Source of the DNA: Latrodectus hesperus
Taxonomy: Eukaryota; Arthropoda; Arachnida; Araneae; Theridiidae
Reading direction: 5' to 3'
DNA length: 64,000 bases
Assembly (NCBI GenBank): GCA_037975125.1
Contig: CM075860.1
Span: 27,005,004-27,069,003 of the forward strand
Shown here: one piece after another, positions 28,880 through 41,590 of the stretch
Position numbering within the stretch: the first letter of the stretch is position 1
Layout: the number at the start of each line of letters is the position of its first letter
The notes under the pieces: generated by a model
The model's input: only the letters and a program-made list of their open reading frames with translations
Databases searched by the model: none
Told to the model about the DNA's origin: nothing
Program-made: the position numbers and the translations under genes

Positions 28880-29890
28880 TTAATGCAGTTAACTTTAATG
28901 ACATAGATGAAATCTCTGGTTGCTTATAAAATTTCCTGTAAATCTCCAAATTGTAAAGGGTGCGCCTCCTGTTGTTTCCCTTTGATAGCTCCACAAGTTT
29001 TTCTCATGATTTTCCTTTCAAACACCATCAATTTGTTTCTTTATGATTCAATGTGAGCTCAACACTTAATTCAATATATTGACATTAATCATAAAAGGGT
29101 TTTATAGATATATATATTTGCAGTTTGATGGAGAAATCCTCTTTTCAATTGCCTCTTTAATCCCAAGTAGTATTTGTTCGTTATAGCTAATGGCAACTGG
29201 TTTCAACACTGAGTCATTGTCCATTGTGATGACGTTTTCAAGGTTCTTGAATTTTTCTATGGCTTCAATTGAATAACCATTAAATAGGAGTAGGGAAGAA
29301 TCTTAGTGTTTATTATCAATCTCCATACACATTTAGCTTTATCTGTATTGATGCTAAGGCCCTTTCCTTTGGATGCAGCTTTAAAAGGATTGAAGGCTTG
29401 AATAATAGCTCGCTTAGATCTTCTTATAGGGGGTTGCAGAATGGCAGGCGTCCTTATGGTGCACCCTGATTAACACTGAATCTGCTACATTATTCTCCAA
29501 ATCTTTGCTGTCTATATTACTTTTGATCAACTCATCTATTTGTATGTTCTGTGTTTCCTCACCTATGACAGGGAAGCATTTCTTTAGTAGCCTCTATCTT
29601 TCTGTCGTTCATTCCAGTGATAACATTCGAGCCTCACCTTCTGGAGCTATTTCAATATTGTACTGGACTGCAAGGTATGTCATGACTGAAAAGACGAGAG
29701 AGGGCAAGCGTAATATAAAAATAAAAAAATAAACTTATTATATCAATATTGTTGGCGTATCCCAGAATCTGCATCGATTTTCGGAAGATATAGTTTTCGA
29801 GTGTTGATTCCAGATAATATAATAACTTTCTTCATGGTGATGCTGCATAAGATACGTTTTTACTTCCTGCTAATTTATTAATAATTATAA
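28880..29890 (-). pseudogene. LINE reverse-transcriptase fragment
   Basis: On the minus strand, 29850-29741 gives LSGINTRK and KSMQILGYANNIDII, matching the catalytic YADD region of non-LTR reverse transcriptases, with both catalytic Asp replaced by Asn. After a 306-bp interruption, 29427-29330 gives RRSKRAIIQAFNPFKAASKG then KGLSINTDKAKC, the segment after YADD. About 29270 gives GYSIEAIEKFKNL. About 29045-28900 gives LMVFERKIMRKTCGAIKG and RRTLYNLEIYRKFYKQPEI, the usual post-thumb region. Frames shift several times; endonuclease and ORF1 are absent. Confidence 0.78.
29428..29733. mobile_element. 306-bp insertion inside the LINE fragment
   Basis: It interrupts the LINE right after the YANN motif. 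It is flanked by the direct repeat CTTAT (29423-29427 and 29734-29738). One end starts AGGGGGTTGCAGAATGGC and the other ends in an A-rich tail AATATAAAAATAAAAAAATA, so a short retroposon is plausible. The source family was not recognised. Confidence 0.55.
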
Positions 29891-29899
29891 GAAATAGAA

Positions 29900-30302
29900 T
29901 CAAAGAGCAGACGCTGTTATCAACTATGATATATCTTTTGGTTAGGGAAAAAGAAGTCCATTATTTCATCGTGAACTTCAAGATTTTACAAAACCTATTT
30001 CGGATTCACTTTGTGCAAAAGGATCAAAACTGTTTATGGTCAATCTTTAGACTTTGATCATTTCCGAGATTTTATCCACATTTCAAACGACGTTGCACTT
30101 GTGAAAGACACACATTTAGCACCAAAATTACTTGAAAGGAGCCGGCAAAATCGAAATTACACTTAATTGCATCTGTTACTGTGGTTATTACAGTATCGGC
30201 ACCATAAACTCAACACACAATTTCAGCTGCATGGTTTTCATTTTCCTCTATATGATGGAAAAACTGCGAAATGTACCGAATATTCGCATTGTTGACTTCC
30301 AT
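29900..30302 (-). pseudogene. mariner transposase N-terminal fragment
   Basis: Starting at ATG 30302-30300, MEVNNANIRYISQFFHHIEE, NENHAAEIVC and VYGADTVI match the N-terminal helix-turn-helix of mariner transposases. Further down, in shifted frames, SLKIDHKQF and RYIIVDN-like blocks continue the similarity to about 29900. The catalytic domain is missing. It lies 90 bases left of, and opposite to, the mariner at 30392 and is probably an independent older insertion. Confidence 0.6.
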
Positions 30303-30391
30303 TTATAACACCTTATAAATCACTACTACTAAACAGATTAATCAAAAACAGTAAAAGATTTGTTTTAGTGCGAATTATATATACATATATA

Positions 30392-31087
30392 CGAGGTTTG
30401 TCCGGAAAAGACGTATAAAAGTTGAATAATAACTTTATTTTACTGTTTGCAGTCCCCGCCAGGTGGCACTACTGCTGTTACCAATCCCATCAACGCTCAG
30501 TTCGAGTCAGACCACTCTGTGTGTAAATAGGAGTGTGCGGCTGCTTGTTGAAAGTTACCCTTTTTCACTTGCCGTCGGCATAGAGCTCTCTGATTGAGGA
30601 ACAGAGCCAGAGAGTGAACGGCAATTTTTACGTTGAAGTTTTGTTACGTCTCAGAGTTCGTGTGGCCCAAGTTCGACCGGATTTGGCAAAAGGGGGCAGG
30701 TGGATGCTTCATATTGACAATGTGCCCTCTCACTCGTCGCTCGTTGTGCGTGACTTTTTTACCCGAAACTCAATCACCGTTACAGACAACCCACCTTATT
30801 CACCCGATTTAGCCCCTTGTGACTTCTTCTTGTTCCCTAAATGCAAAATGGGGCTTCGGGGGCGACACTTGGGAAATGTGGAAGGCATCAAGGCAGAAAC
30901 GACATGGTAACTGAACAGCACCACAACTGAAGACTTTCAGCAATGTTATCAAGAGTGGAAACGGCGTTGGCAGAAGTGTATCTCGTCCCAGGGTGAGTAC
31001 TTTGAAGGAGACCATATTGTAATACCTAAATAATTGTAAAATAAAGTTATTATTCAACTTTTATACGTATTTTCCGGACAAACCTCG
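30392..31087 (+). mobile_element. Internally deleted mariner with nearly identical TIRs
   Basis: The left end CGAGGTTTGTCCGGAAAAGA and the right end on the complement CGAGGTTTGTCCGGAAAATA match for about 52 bases with one visible mismatch. TA duplications lie at 30390-30391 and 31088-31089. At 696 bp it is about half the length of an intact mariner, with the N-terminal half deleted. The near-identical TIRs suggest a recent transposition. Confidence 0.93.
30614..31032 (+). pseudogene. mariner transposase C-terminal half (DD34D)
   Basis: VNGNFYVEVLLRLRVRVAQV joins HIDNVPSH (catalytic Asp 2) and PPYSPDLAPCDFFLFP (catalytic Asp 3); 34 residues separate the two aspartates, the mariner signature. 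After a TAG at 30908 the similarity continues as EDFQQCYQEWKRRWQKC and QGEYFEGD to about 31032. The first catalytic Asp and the DNA-binding domain are lost in the deletion. Confidence 0.88.
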
Positions 31088-31089
31088 TA

Positions 31090-31248
31090 TATACATATAT
31101 ATGATAACAGTGATAACAGACCCATTTATTTTATATTATTATATTATAAATTTAAGAAATGTATCTTTTTTATAAAGCTCTCTTAAATTGAGAGAATCTA
31201 TTTTTGTTATTAACAAAAACTAAAACTAAAAGCAAAACATGCATAAGC

Positions 31249-31281
<33 letters not shown>

Positions 31282-33420
31282 TATATACATTGCACACATC
31301 TACATTTATTTTAAACAGCTGTATTCACTTACAAAAGTATAAGAAAATAGAATTTGATCAATTTTCATTTCGTTGTTTGAGTATGTGAGTGGTCACATGG
31401 AATAAGAGAAACTCAAAGTAAAATGGGAGTCTCTTTCACTTTTTATCCGAATAATAGATATATACAGTTTAATTTGAAATTCAAATACACGCAGTCAAAT
31501 AACTTTTGCAAAATACAACTTGAAATAAATTAAACATTTCCAGAGCTCTTAGAATGTTGCAATACACCTCAAGCTATTCGGATGAGATGTGTAAGTGACA
31601 GATGCATTAATCGAAATCGTGAATACATTTCTGTTTTCAAATTCTTAAGAATTACACTACTAAAGGGCATGAAATAATATTTTTTTTGAATGTTGTAATT
31701 TTTTCTAAATATGTTTCACGCTAAACATGAATAAAATTCACATTTCAAGCCAAATATTGTCTTTTTTAAAGGTTTTCAAATATCATTAGATGGTAAAATA
31801 TTATATTGAATTTTGTAACTTAAAGTGATGAAAATAGGTAGTTAAAATGACAGTCTTTTATGAATATCATTCGTTTTACATAATTGTTTAATGAATCTTA
31901 AAATTGTTTAATTTTAAGTGAAAAGGAAGGAATTATTGACTTCATTAGACATTAGCTCTTGAAGGTCATGTACTTAAAATAAAATTCATTTGTACGGTAA
32001 AATCATTGTATACGTTACGCATTTTGCATGGTTTTCAAAAATGTCATCAATGGTGACATTAATGCGGTTCATAACCATCAGCATATTCGAGCGTTTTATA
32101 ATAAAAAAAATGATGAATTTTAAAATAAAAATTATTAATACATAAACATACAATTAATTATCCCCAAACTTATTCACAAAAGGGCAAAGTCACCAAATTA
32201 GAAACATTTTTAATGATTATTTTGGAATTGTTAGATTTTAGACGTTTTTATGCTTAGAAATTGCCGAGACGTAGTTGTGTTCTTTTGAAGAGATAAGTCA
32301 ATGTAATTTGAGTCACCGAGATTTGTGTCGAATGGTTTGTAAGAAACTCTTTTGTCAGAGGTTCAATTTCCATGACTGTTTATTGCAATATTCAGTGTGT
32401 TTGTGTTGAAAGAGGAATGTTTGGTAATTATATTAATAATGATTTTGTATCAATATTTAGCTTCTTATTTTAATTCGCTATATATTGTCTTCGAGAGCCC
32501 ATTCAATGCATAAATTCGTGAACTTGCAACAGTGTTTTCGTTTTCTGGACACTTTATGATACGTTAATTTTACCTTAGGTAGATCTTTTTATATAAAAAT
32601 TTGGAAAGCTTAGTTTAAATATACTAGTTAATTACTTTTAATAGTCAATTTTTTATTTTTAATAATCCCGAAAAATCCTCAGAATTCAGTATTCTTATTA
32701 AATTAGTTATTTACTATTTCGAGCATATTATTACATTCTATCTCGCTCATGACAAAACCACGCTCATAATGAATGAGTTTTATAGAAAAACTATAAAACC
32801 ATTTTTGATCTTACTTTAAATTGCTACTTATGCGAGAGTAGTTGAAAAATATATTAAATACTTAATTGTTTCCTTCACAAATGTGATTTAAGTCTAAAAA
32901 TTCATAACATATGTTTTACTTAAATGGAGATGTTTAAGCGCAGTTTTAAGGGAGTATGAAATGACAGAAAAAATTCCTATGGAAATTGATCCCTAATGAG
33001 ATAGAAATTGAGGAAAATATGAAATAGTAAAGGTAGAAACAGAATTAAGTGACATTTAACTAAAGATAAATGCGTGTATGTGTGATTGGCAGATATATTT
33101 ATTGGTTTTCTATTCTTTTTTCTTAGAAACTATTATTTTTTAATCTGCTCGGATTTTTGATCTTTCCCCATTATCTGTTCTCTGAAATTTCTAAAGATAC
33201 AAATAAAAATTCTAAGTTCCTCATCTTCATTCTGAGTACATCTTGAGAAATTTTAATGTAGTAAACTTAATAGAACTGAATAGAGAACTAAAATGTCAGT
33301 AGAATGTTTTTCAAACGGTATTTCCGCCTTGAATGTCTTAAATTCAGATATATTAATCATATTAAAAATTAATTCTATATTTTCAACAAATGAATATTGC
33401 ACGCCTCTTTGGGATGGAAA
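31090..33420. other. AT-rich stretch with a mixed (TA)/(CA) microsatellite
   Basis: A short (TA)n(CA)n run lies at 31249-31288. No gene, RNA or element ends were recognised in the rest. Confidence 0.6.
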
Positions 33421-33499
33421 GTCCTGGATTTTTTCTCAGCCACTACTGAATAATGGTGAAGGTTGTTAATTTTCAGTTTTCTGCATGATCAGTTGTCGA

Positions 33500-36470
33500 A
33501 GTGGATGCTTGGGTGTTTTCCGGGTTTTCTCCTTTGTAACATGTGAATAGTTTACTATCTATATGAATGCTCCACCTGGAAAGCAATATGAGGTGTACGT
33601 ATTAATTTTTTACAACAGTTGTTACTCATAAGATTATGAGCAGCACATTGTCGAAATGAACAATAAGTCTCGGGTAGTGCTTTTATTTCTCATTTACATG
33701 TAGGTCAAGGTGAGTGTTTCCAGGTTTTCTTCTTTGCGATTCGTGAATACTGTCCAATACACACGAAAAGTCCTCTCGGAAACCAAACTCTAAATGAACT
33801 TAAGCAAGAAAACAAAATGCTTAAATATGTTGATTATTGCTCAGTGAATATCACTTTTTCGTGTTTCGTATTCAGCCTCATGTAACAGTAAAAAAAATAA
33901 TTTATTACAGTTTTGATAAAATTTTTTTTAAATTATTTTAAATAAAATTCTTTTTAATTGTCATAAGAATCCTAGAACTGATAACGAGGAATATGTTTAC
34001 AAAATGTTTTCTCTACGCTCTGATTATGGAATATTTTTAACGTATAGTAGCTTTCATTATAAAAAATATAGCTTTGTTACGGTTTTGAATCCAATGCATA
34101 AAGAAAATCAAATAACTTAATTCATGCATATGTTGTGTCATTCAAAGTAAACATACACACACATACACACACCACACACACACATCTCCATAAATATTTA
34201 ACAACTGAATAAAGAAATTTTAAGCATTTTCATATTAACATAAGCAACAGGATATCGAGAATTATACACGTTTTTGTCATTAATATAAGCAAGTTGGAAA
34301 CTAGAAGAATTATGATAAAAAATATATGGAGATATTTTATCTATTTTTTTGGGCATCAAAAATCTTTCGCAGTATTATTTCAAAATTGAATTTTCTCTTT
34401 TACAGTCCTCATTAAATATATGTTGAGAATTTTAGAAATAATTTAATTTTAGAAAATATAAGAAATTATTATGTAATTTTATGAATTATATACTAGCTCA
34501 TATCTCTTATAACGTTATTTATAAATTTTATTTTAACAAGTTTATTTACTTTAAATTCCCTTTTAATGAAGGCTTCATTTATTATTAAAGGAGCAAAATT
34601 TAAAATCTTATAAAAATACTTGAATTCATATATTTTTTATTGTTTATAAATTTTACATGATTAAACTATATAAAGAGAATTATTTTTTAAAATATTCACA
34701 AAATTTAAGAGCTGCGATTTCGTAAATAGTTTATCATTATTGTTTTACAACTTGATATTAAATTTCTATTCACATGATATTATTTTTTTATTTATTTAAA
34801 TTCTATTGAAACTGAAGTCATTGAAATATTTTGTGAGGGTTTCATAATATATTAATACAGCAAATAAAAATATTCTAGCAATTTCGCTAAAATATTTTGC
34901 CATTCAATTTATATCAAAATATTATGTCTAACTTAAACATAATTAATTATTTATCTTGTGTTTAATATAATTTCACAAATATTTACGGTTTTATAAGATT
35001 TATTTACAAGGTAAACAAGAGAGTTCTTGAAGTTTTCAATGACCCAAAAGAATATGACTAATAGAAAGTGGAACCTATTGCTAGTCCGCGAAGTAATTAC
35101 TATCGGCACCTCTGCCAACGTGTCTTCAGTTGAGCAATCCCCTTGTGGTAAAACTCGGGGGTGTCGGACGCAAGAAATCCATGGGTACTTGGCGCAAGTC
35201 TGTTTCATTGGTGAAGGAATTCCCATTGTCTAGGGAATGGAAGAGATGGTAATCTGATGATGCAAGATCAGACGAATAAGGAGGATGGCACAAAATATCC
35301 AAGTCACTGTATGGTATTTTTAGCCACCCGCGTGACATACGGCCTTGAGTTATCGGCCAAGAATGGTACACTCATGCGTTTAAAAAGTACTGACTCCTTT
35401 TGTTGTAATGCTTCTGTTGCATATATTCCAATTGTTGCTAGTACATGTTCGCAGTGACCTTTGGCCTGTTGGTAGCAACTCATAGCGAACCACTTGCAAC
35501 TAGTTCACCAGATACCAGCTTCATAGCAGAGGGACAAATTTCCTGACATGAATTTATAAGACCAATGCCTTGCTGTACGTTCATTCACTTAACTATGCCC
35601 GAACGCTTGACATACGACGACTTGATGCAGCAGCAGCAGATAAGCAAACTTTGAAGTCGGAAAACGAACAACACCGAACGAGTTCCTTTGATGCATCTAT
35701 TTCTCTTCGATATGTACGACTGATGAATGTGCGCGGTGGGCCTGCTTTTATTTCTACTGAAGCTGTCGACTGACCAGTGTCTCAACCACATCATAAGCTA
35801 ATTTGCATACTTATTCTCACTTCATTTAATGGTAACATGGTTACGTCAGAAACTTTCTTGCTTACATTATGTATTAACTTACATTTGAACTCCTCGTCAT
35901 CTTATGTTAAAACCATGCTTTTCAAATATTACAAGTCTCGCGTTTGATATAAACCATTGTTGAGCAACGGGAGGTGAGTGTTGTATATTTATTTTCTATA
36001 TGGACATCTGCCGTAGATGGTGCTGACGATTTTTCCAGGTTTTCTCCTTTGCAATACTTCAGCAAGGCTTATTTTCTATGAAAAGTATCTCGGAATGAAA
36101 ACGTGGTAGATGAACAAATGCCTCAAAATGGCTTTCGACTACTTGATGATCTGTTATGGGTTATTAAATATGTAACTGCTATCGTTTTATAATGGTAAAA
36201 TAATGCTCTCCAGATTGGAAAGTATAATGCTGGTAACCAGCTATTTTTAGACAGTGGAATATGGATGATATGTTTCTAATATCTTTATAAATGTCTATTG
36301 GGCTTTGTTTACCTTCTTTGTAACACATGATTATGGTAAAAGTCTTTCTATAACATAACTTTTAACTTACTTTTACCTGATATCCTATGGAATAAAAGAC
36401 ATATAATATTTTATATACGAAAAGTTCTCCCACATAGGCAGATGCTTCAAAGCATTACTAATGTAAATCT
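33500..36470. repeat. Dispersed repeat of about 100 bases, four degraded copies
   Basis: A unit built around CCAGGTTTTCTCCTTTG, then about 30-50 bases later a TATACGAAAAGTCCTCTC-like word, recurs at about 33510-33600, 33715-33800, 36030-36130 and 36300-36460. The first two are about 200 bases apart and the last two about 270. A mariner remnant lies between the pairs. A (CA)-rich run is at 34147-34183. Confidence 0.4.
34990..35650 (-). pseudogene. mariner remnant, C-terminal transposase part
   Basis: On the minus strand, broken frames give QQLEYMQQK (about 35440), FLADNSRPYVTRVAKNTI (about 35360-35305, catalytic Asp 2), then HPPYSSDLASSDYHLFHSLD (about 35282-35225, catalytic Asp 3) and SFTNETDLRQV. 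A final AQLKTRWQR..DSNYFAD ends near 35080. The 3' flank AATAGGTTCCACTTTCTATT resembles the copy at 42350 (AATAGGTAGAACTTTCTGTA), so both belong to one mariner family. Confidence 0.75.
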
Positions 36471-36489
36471 AGGATGCATCAAGTAATCA

Positions 36490-37847
36490 ATGTAAGGTAA
36501 AATCTTATTGATAATTTAATCTTTACACAATCTGTAATATTTTATTCAAAAGTAGTTCTACTCAGTATTTTCTCTTACTGCTGCTAATAATATTTTCTTA
36601 AAATAAAAGTATTGCATTCGTATAAATTTTTTTATTACCTTGAGATTTTTTAAAATGAAAATTTTGCTATAGCATTTTAGCTCATTAAATATATTAAAAA
36701 GTACATTGCATAGTAAATCATAAAAATTTTTTGAAATACAACTTTGATATTCTAAATATTATATAGAATTTCAAACAAGCATTTAGAATGTAAACATACA
36801 TGACAAAAAAAAATTTTTTTCCCGAAGTTCTGGTATCATTTGTTTCCAATTCGCTATTTTAACAAATTTATATTCTATTTTCTGACAAAATGATTCTGTT
36901 CTAGAAATAAGACATCTGAGATTTTTTTTAAGTGTTATCATTTTTCGCAGAAGTGTGTCAAGGATAAACAATATCTATTCTGTCTTCCCTTTCCTAAAAA
37001 CTAAATGACAATTGTTAGAAATTCGGAAAATCAATTTCCTGAAGTCATTTTATTTCACGCTTCATTACATCCCCAAGAATCGACAATGAAAAGGAAAGTT
37101 AATGAGACGATTCCTTATTTTGTTTACGTTATTTTTCCTATAGACTGGAATTCAGCTAACTCTCGACGTAAATTTCTCAAATAAATATCTTACTCCACAA
37201 ATCGTTTTTAGGAAGTTTTTATTAAATATCTTTTAAACTAAAGAAAAAAGTCATAACTATCGAGTTGTAAAAATATTTTAAATTTTCTGTTTCAACAAAC
37301 TATAATTTTAAAATTATTAATGACATTTTTAAGATTTTCGTCAAAATGCAGATTTTTTTTATTTAAAAATATTTCATTTGATGTACATATCAAAATTTAA
37401 GTTATAACTGCGTTTTAAGCTGAATAAATAGTTTTTAATTCAGCATTTATAACCTTTAACATGAACTCTGGCTTTTATTTCAATTGTTTGTAAGTTCGAT
37501 TCAAATATTAAGCATGGATTTTTATAGGGTTTGAAATCCATTTTAATAAGTAAGTCAAGATCTAATTAGGCCTCGTGAGCAAAAAATGATTGTATCACTC
37601 AAATAAACAAATAATGAATAACTGCAAATAAAATTAATGTTTTATCTCTATTGTTATAAATTTCGATAAACATCTGTTTTATTTTTAATATGATTGACTT
37701 ACTAATTACATATCTTGTGTATACTATAAATACATATTTACAATTTTCTTTGGAAAATTAATTTATAAGCATTCAGGTTCGTAAAATTAGAGATATCGAA
37801 AGGATCTGTAGAACGACCAATCGTTACTATCGAAGCCTAAGAATGCT

Positions 37848-37923
<76 letters not shown>

Positions 37924-39070
37924 GATAACATAAAAGGGCACGCAGAAAATATTTTTATTTAAGTGAATCGTAAAAATTTTTTAAAATAACAAAATGATAT
38001 TTTTGAGAACAGATACTAATAAGTAAAACTGTCCCAGTTCTATAATAGTAGGCTCTTTGCTTGAATGCTAGAAAGTTTAGAAGAAAATTTATATAAAAAA
38101 TTCATAAAGTCAATAAAAGTAGGACAGTAAACAAAACAAATTTTAAGTAAAAGAAACGGTTCAACAAATAATGTATACAAATACTTGAAAATTGGATTAT
38201 TTAGATACTTTATAGTAAAAAGTTTGCGAATGAATGTCTTCGATACTGTTCAATTTTTTTTAAATATAAAATTTGTTTTTCGATCTTTTCTTATAAAGAA
38301 TCAGTTTTTTTGTATTTTCTTTTCGAAATAATCTACGACTCCAGGACATTTTTTTAAAAAGGAAACCAGAAATACAAAATTGAAGGAAACTTAAATATTT
38401 TTTTCATGCAGACTCAGAAATACTGCATATTGTATAAAAATATTCGGCGAGAAAATGTATAATTTTAATTTATAGCAAATTCAGATTCGCTTTGAGGGAT
38501 TTTAATAAAACTCAGAAGCTTAATCTTAGATAAATAATCAAGGAGATAATCTTAGATCAATCTTAATAACATAATCTTAGATCAATAATCTTAATAAATA
38601 ATTCATGATATTTATTAAAAATAACTAATAATATTATAAAATAAATAATAATATTTATATATATTTTATGATATTATTATAAAATAAATTATAATAATAT
38701 CATCATAAAAAACAAATTATATATTTATTTATTTTATAGAAACATTCTGTGTTTATTTAATAACTTGCAAGAAATTTTCGTGATTTAAATAAAACTGGAT
38801 TGAGACTTCTATTTCAAATATGCTGGGAACTCCATTCAAATGCTTTCAATAAAGCTGAGGTTTTCTTCATTTCTTATCCACAAACATTAAAATTATTTCA
38901 CAATTCGGTATTAAAAATTGCAGAATTGTTAGCTTACATAGTAAAGTACTCATTATATAATATACTATCATATAAGTAAGAAGGCCATTATCACATAGAA
39001 AATAGGTGGTTTCACATACTTTAGAAGCAAAGACTAAACACCAAATCTCTAGATTTGATCTGCCACTTTC
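36490..39070. other. AT-rich stretch with one (TA)n tract
   Basis: A (TA)n microsatellite of 70 bases lies at 37851-37920, directly after GAATGCTTCG. Nothing else recognised. Confidence 0.6.
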
Positions 39071-39075
39071 CACCA

Positions 39076-39168
39076 TTAGTGAACACTAAGAATCTTTGAA
39101 TGGGTTCTGTATAGAACCCATTGTCTGCTCTTAGCAAAAAACTTCCTTTCTCAGAGGGTGAACTCTGA
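39076..39168. repeat. Three consecutive small hairpins
   Basis: TTAGTG-aa-CACTAA (39076-39089), AATGGGTTCT-gtat-AGAACCCATT (39099-39122, perfect 10-bp stem) and TCAGAG-..-CTCTGA (39151-39168). The middle one extends weakly outward to CTAAGA / TCTTAG. Confidence 0.75.
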
Positions 39169-39249
39169 AGTAAAAATAATTAATTTCTAATGTCTTATCA
39201 TTAAATGCTTCAGAAAATATTTTCGAGTTTTACCTAGTATTTTATATTG

Positions 39250-39545
39250 CATTTATAGGTGTCAAGGCAAGCCTCAGACTGTACCTTAAGGTTAACAGGT
39301 TTGAAATACTCCCCTATCACCAAACACCTGGTATTTTCGAACCACTGCTTAGCGAAGAATTGACATTGCACAAAATGATCAACAAAAAGTTTGATTTTAT
39401 AAATGGAAAGCAATTAGGCCGGATATAGCCAGATGGTGAAAACATGGGAAGACAGCCTTACGATCCGCAACAGGTTGTAAGTGCTAATGAAGTTTCATAG
39501 CTCGGGGAATTCAGAGACATATTCGTTAAATAAATAAATAAATAC
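39250..39545 (+). repeat. Possible retroposon ending in (TAAA)n
   Basis: A locally GC-richer block of about 270 bases ends in GTTAAATAAATAAATAAATA, the kind of short tandem tail many LINEs and SINEs carry. No internal Pol III boxes or coding blocks were convincing. Confidence 0.35.
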
Positions 39546-39954
39546 TATAATTTTTGATATTTTATCATTTATTACAGGATATTACGTCTGAGTTTCATAT
39601 ATTCTTTTATAATTTCGTGTGATTTAAATAAAAATTGGGTGATTTTTCTCTTCAAATTTCCCAAATTTATTTACTCTACAATTTTTTTACTCTACAATTT
39701 CGCAATTTTCTAATTATGTCATAATGAAACTATGAAATTACCTCATTCTACCACATAGCCTTAGAGCGAAGCCGTATAAGATGTTGTGTTACAAGAAGAT
39801 TACTTATAAATTTAATAAACATCAAAAGCATTTTTTGAAATTAAGAAATAATATTTTAATAGTATTCATTCATTTAAATCTAATGAATGAAATTTTATTA
39901 GACTATTTGTCGAAATCTTTCCCCAAAAGAATTTTTCTTATGTAGTTCAATATT

Positions 39955-40260
39955 GAACGATAGTGTTGTGGTTGCGGTTCAAGCTCCAAACGTACAGGTC
40001 CGAGGTTCGATCCTCGGGTTAGGTCAAGTTGACTCAGCCTTTCATCCCTTTAAGAAGGTTGAAAAAAACTTATTTGAAAACTCTCCCTTGGGAACTAACC
40101 CCTTGGGGTTTCGCCTTAGGGTGACCGCCTAACGCTATATATTCTTCGAACTCCAGGGCCCCTCGGTCATGAAAACAGACACGAGCACTGTAGCTTTGAC
40201 CTTAATATGGGCTGTCGTGTCATATGGGGGCTAAAGCTGAAACTGAGTTGAGTAGCGTTG
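39955..40260 (+). mobile_element. tRNA-type SINE
   Basis: The B box GGTTCGATCCT (40004-40014) lies within CCGAGG-TTCGAT-CCTCGG, and a loosely A-box-like GTGTTGTGGTTG precedes it by about 40 bases. The body includes GACTCAGCCTTTCATCCC, a sequence I associate with invertebrate tRNA SINEs. A real tRNA is excluded because the T-arm geometry is wrong and no acceptor stem closes. TAGTGTTGTG (39961) and TAGCGTTGTG (40253) may be the target duplication. Confidence 0.6.
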
Positions 40261-40264
40261 TGTA

Positions 40265-41390
40265 ATGAAGTAATGCGTAATTAAAAAATGCAAAATAATT
40301 TTGTTTTGTTCTTAATAAGGATTTTCTTATTATTAATGAGGAAGTGTCATATATTGCCAGACGCACATTATTTATAGATTTGACGTACTAGGCAGGTTGA
40401 TGGAATGAAATAATTATAATTTCTCATAATATTTAGTAAAATTTTAAAGCAGAAAAAAATTGTAAATTTAATTTGCATTCCATTCTTTTAAATAAAATCT
40501 TTCCATCTCTTTTATTATGAATGTAATCATTATGCGTGCTTAATATTTCATAAATGCGCAATACACTTTTTAGAAAATAGGGGAAAATATATATCATTAT
40601 TAAATTTAAATATTGAAATATCTAGTTAGGTTATCTCTCTCTATATATATATGTGGGGTTGAGCAATTTGTAATTTATTTCAAATGTTGTATTCGTCAAA
40701 GTAAGTCCTCAAAACATTTTTCTGAATACTAGTCGAGAAATGAATGTGTTTGAATAAAATATATTCTATTTTCTTAAAATCTTGAAATGATATGCAATAA
40801 AACATCTGACAAGAAATATTTGACTTTATAAAGAATTTTCCTTCTACAAATGACTTTTTTTCTTTCAAATATCTCTGAGCATCGGTAATAAAAATATGAA
40901 GCTTCATTAAATAAGAGAGTGTACTCAACTTCACTATACTGTACATATTTATATAGAAACTATAAATTATTTAGAGTAGTTTCTCTAAAGGAAAGGAGCA
41001 TTACATAATGCAATTGATAAAAACTAAAAAGATATGTGATTATTTAATACTTTTAGGATAAAATTGAAATATTATTTTCTTTAACATTCTTGAACATATT
41101 AATTTTAATTTGCAAAATCAAGATTTTTAAAGGGAAATTTAAATCTAGCAAAATACCATAACTTTAATGTGTGTGAAATAATGGAAAACGTATAAAATTT
41201 CTAAGAAATGTAGGGCAGATTTAGTGAATTCTAAATCACTGGAAACGCTTCGTATCACATTAGAAATTATCACATAGATGTTGGTGTTTCGATAATCCAC
41301 TCTTCGAAACATTATTTTGAAAGCAGACACAACAGTTGCTGGAGGGAGGAATACATGAACACAGAAAAAATGTATTTCTGATGAAGACAT
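40265..41390. other. Non-coding stretch, nothing recognised
   Basis: AT-rich sequence; minus-strand frames at 40680-40946 and 41145-41390 show no recognised similarity. Confidence 0.5.
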
Positions 41391-41395
41391 GGTAT

Positions 41396-41590
41396 AACTG
41401 GCAGCCGAACGCTTAGCGTTGTTGACTTCGGTTCAACGGTTCGTGGATTCGAATCCCACATCGATATTTTTAATGGACGCATCAATGCTTGTAGTGATTT
41501 GGAATCTACTTTAAACTGTAAGTTCCTGTCTAATTCGATGTAGTGTGCAAAAAATTACCGTTGAGTGAAAAACAACCAAACAAACCTAAT
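41396..41590 (+). mobile_element. tRNA-type SINE, second family
   Basis: The A-box-like TGGCAGCCGAAC (about 41399-41410) and B box GATTCGAATCC (41446-41456) are spaced as in tRNA-derived promoters. The body ATGCTTGTAGTGATTTGGAA then TTTAAACTGTAAGTTC recurs in pieces near 20770 and 20905. The tail is AACAACCAAACAAACC. No intact tRNA can be folded from it. Confidence 0.5.

Noticed and set aside
40004..40014. tRNA gene suggested by the B box at 40.0 kb
   Set aside because: The T-arm loop size is wrong, there is no matching acceptor stem or anticodon arm, and a long SINE-type body follows.
41446..41456. tRNA gene suggested by GATTCGAATCC at 41.4 kb
   Set aside because: No cloverleaf closes around it, and the downstream body is repeated elsewhere in the window.
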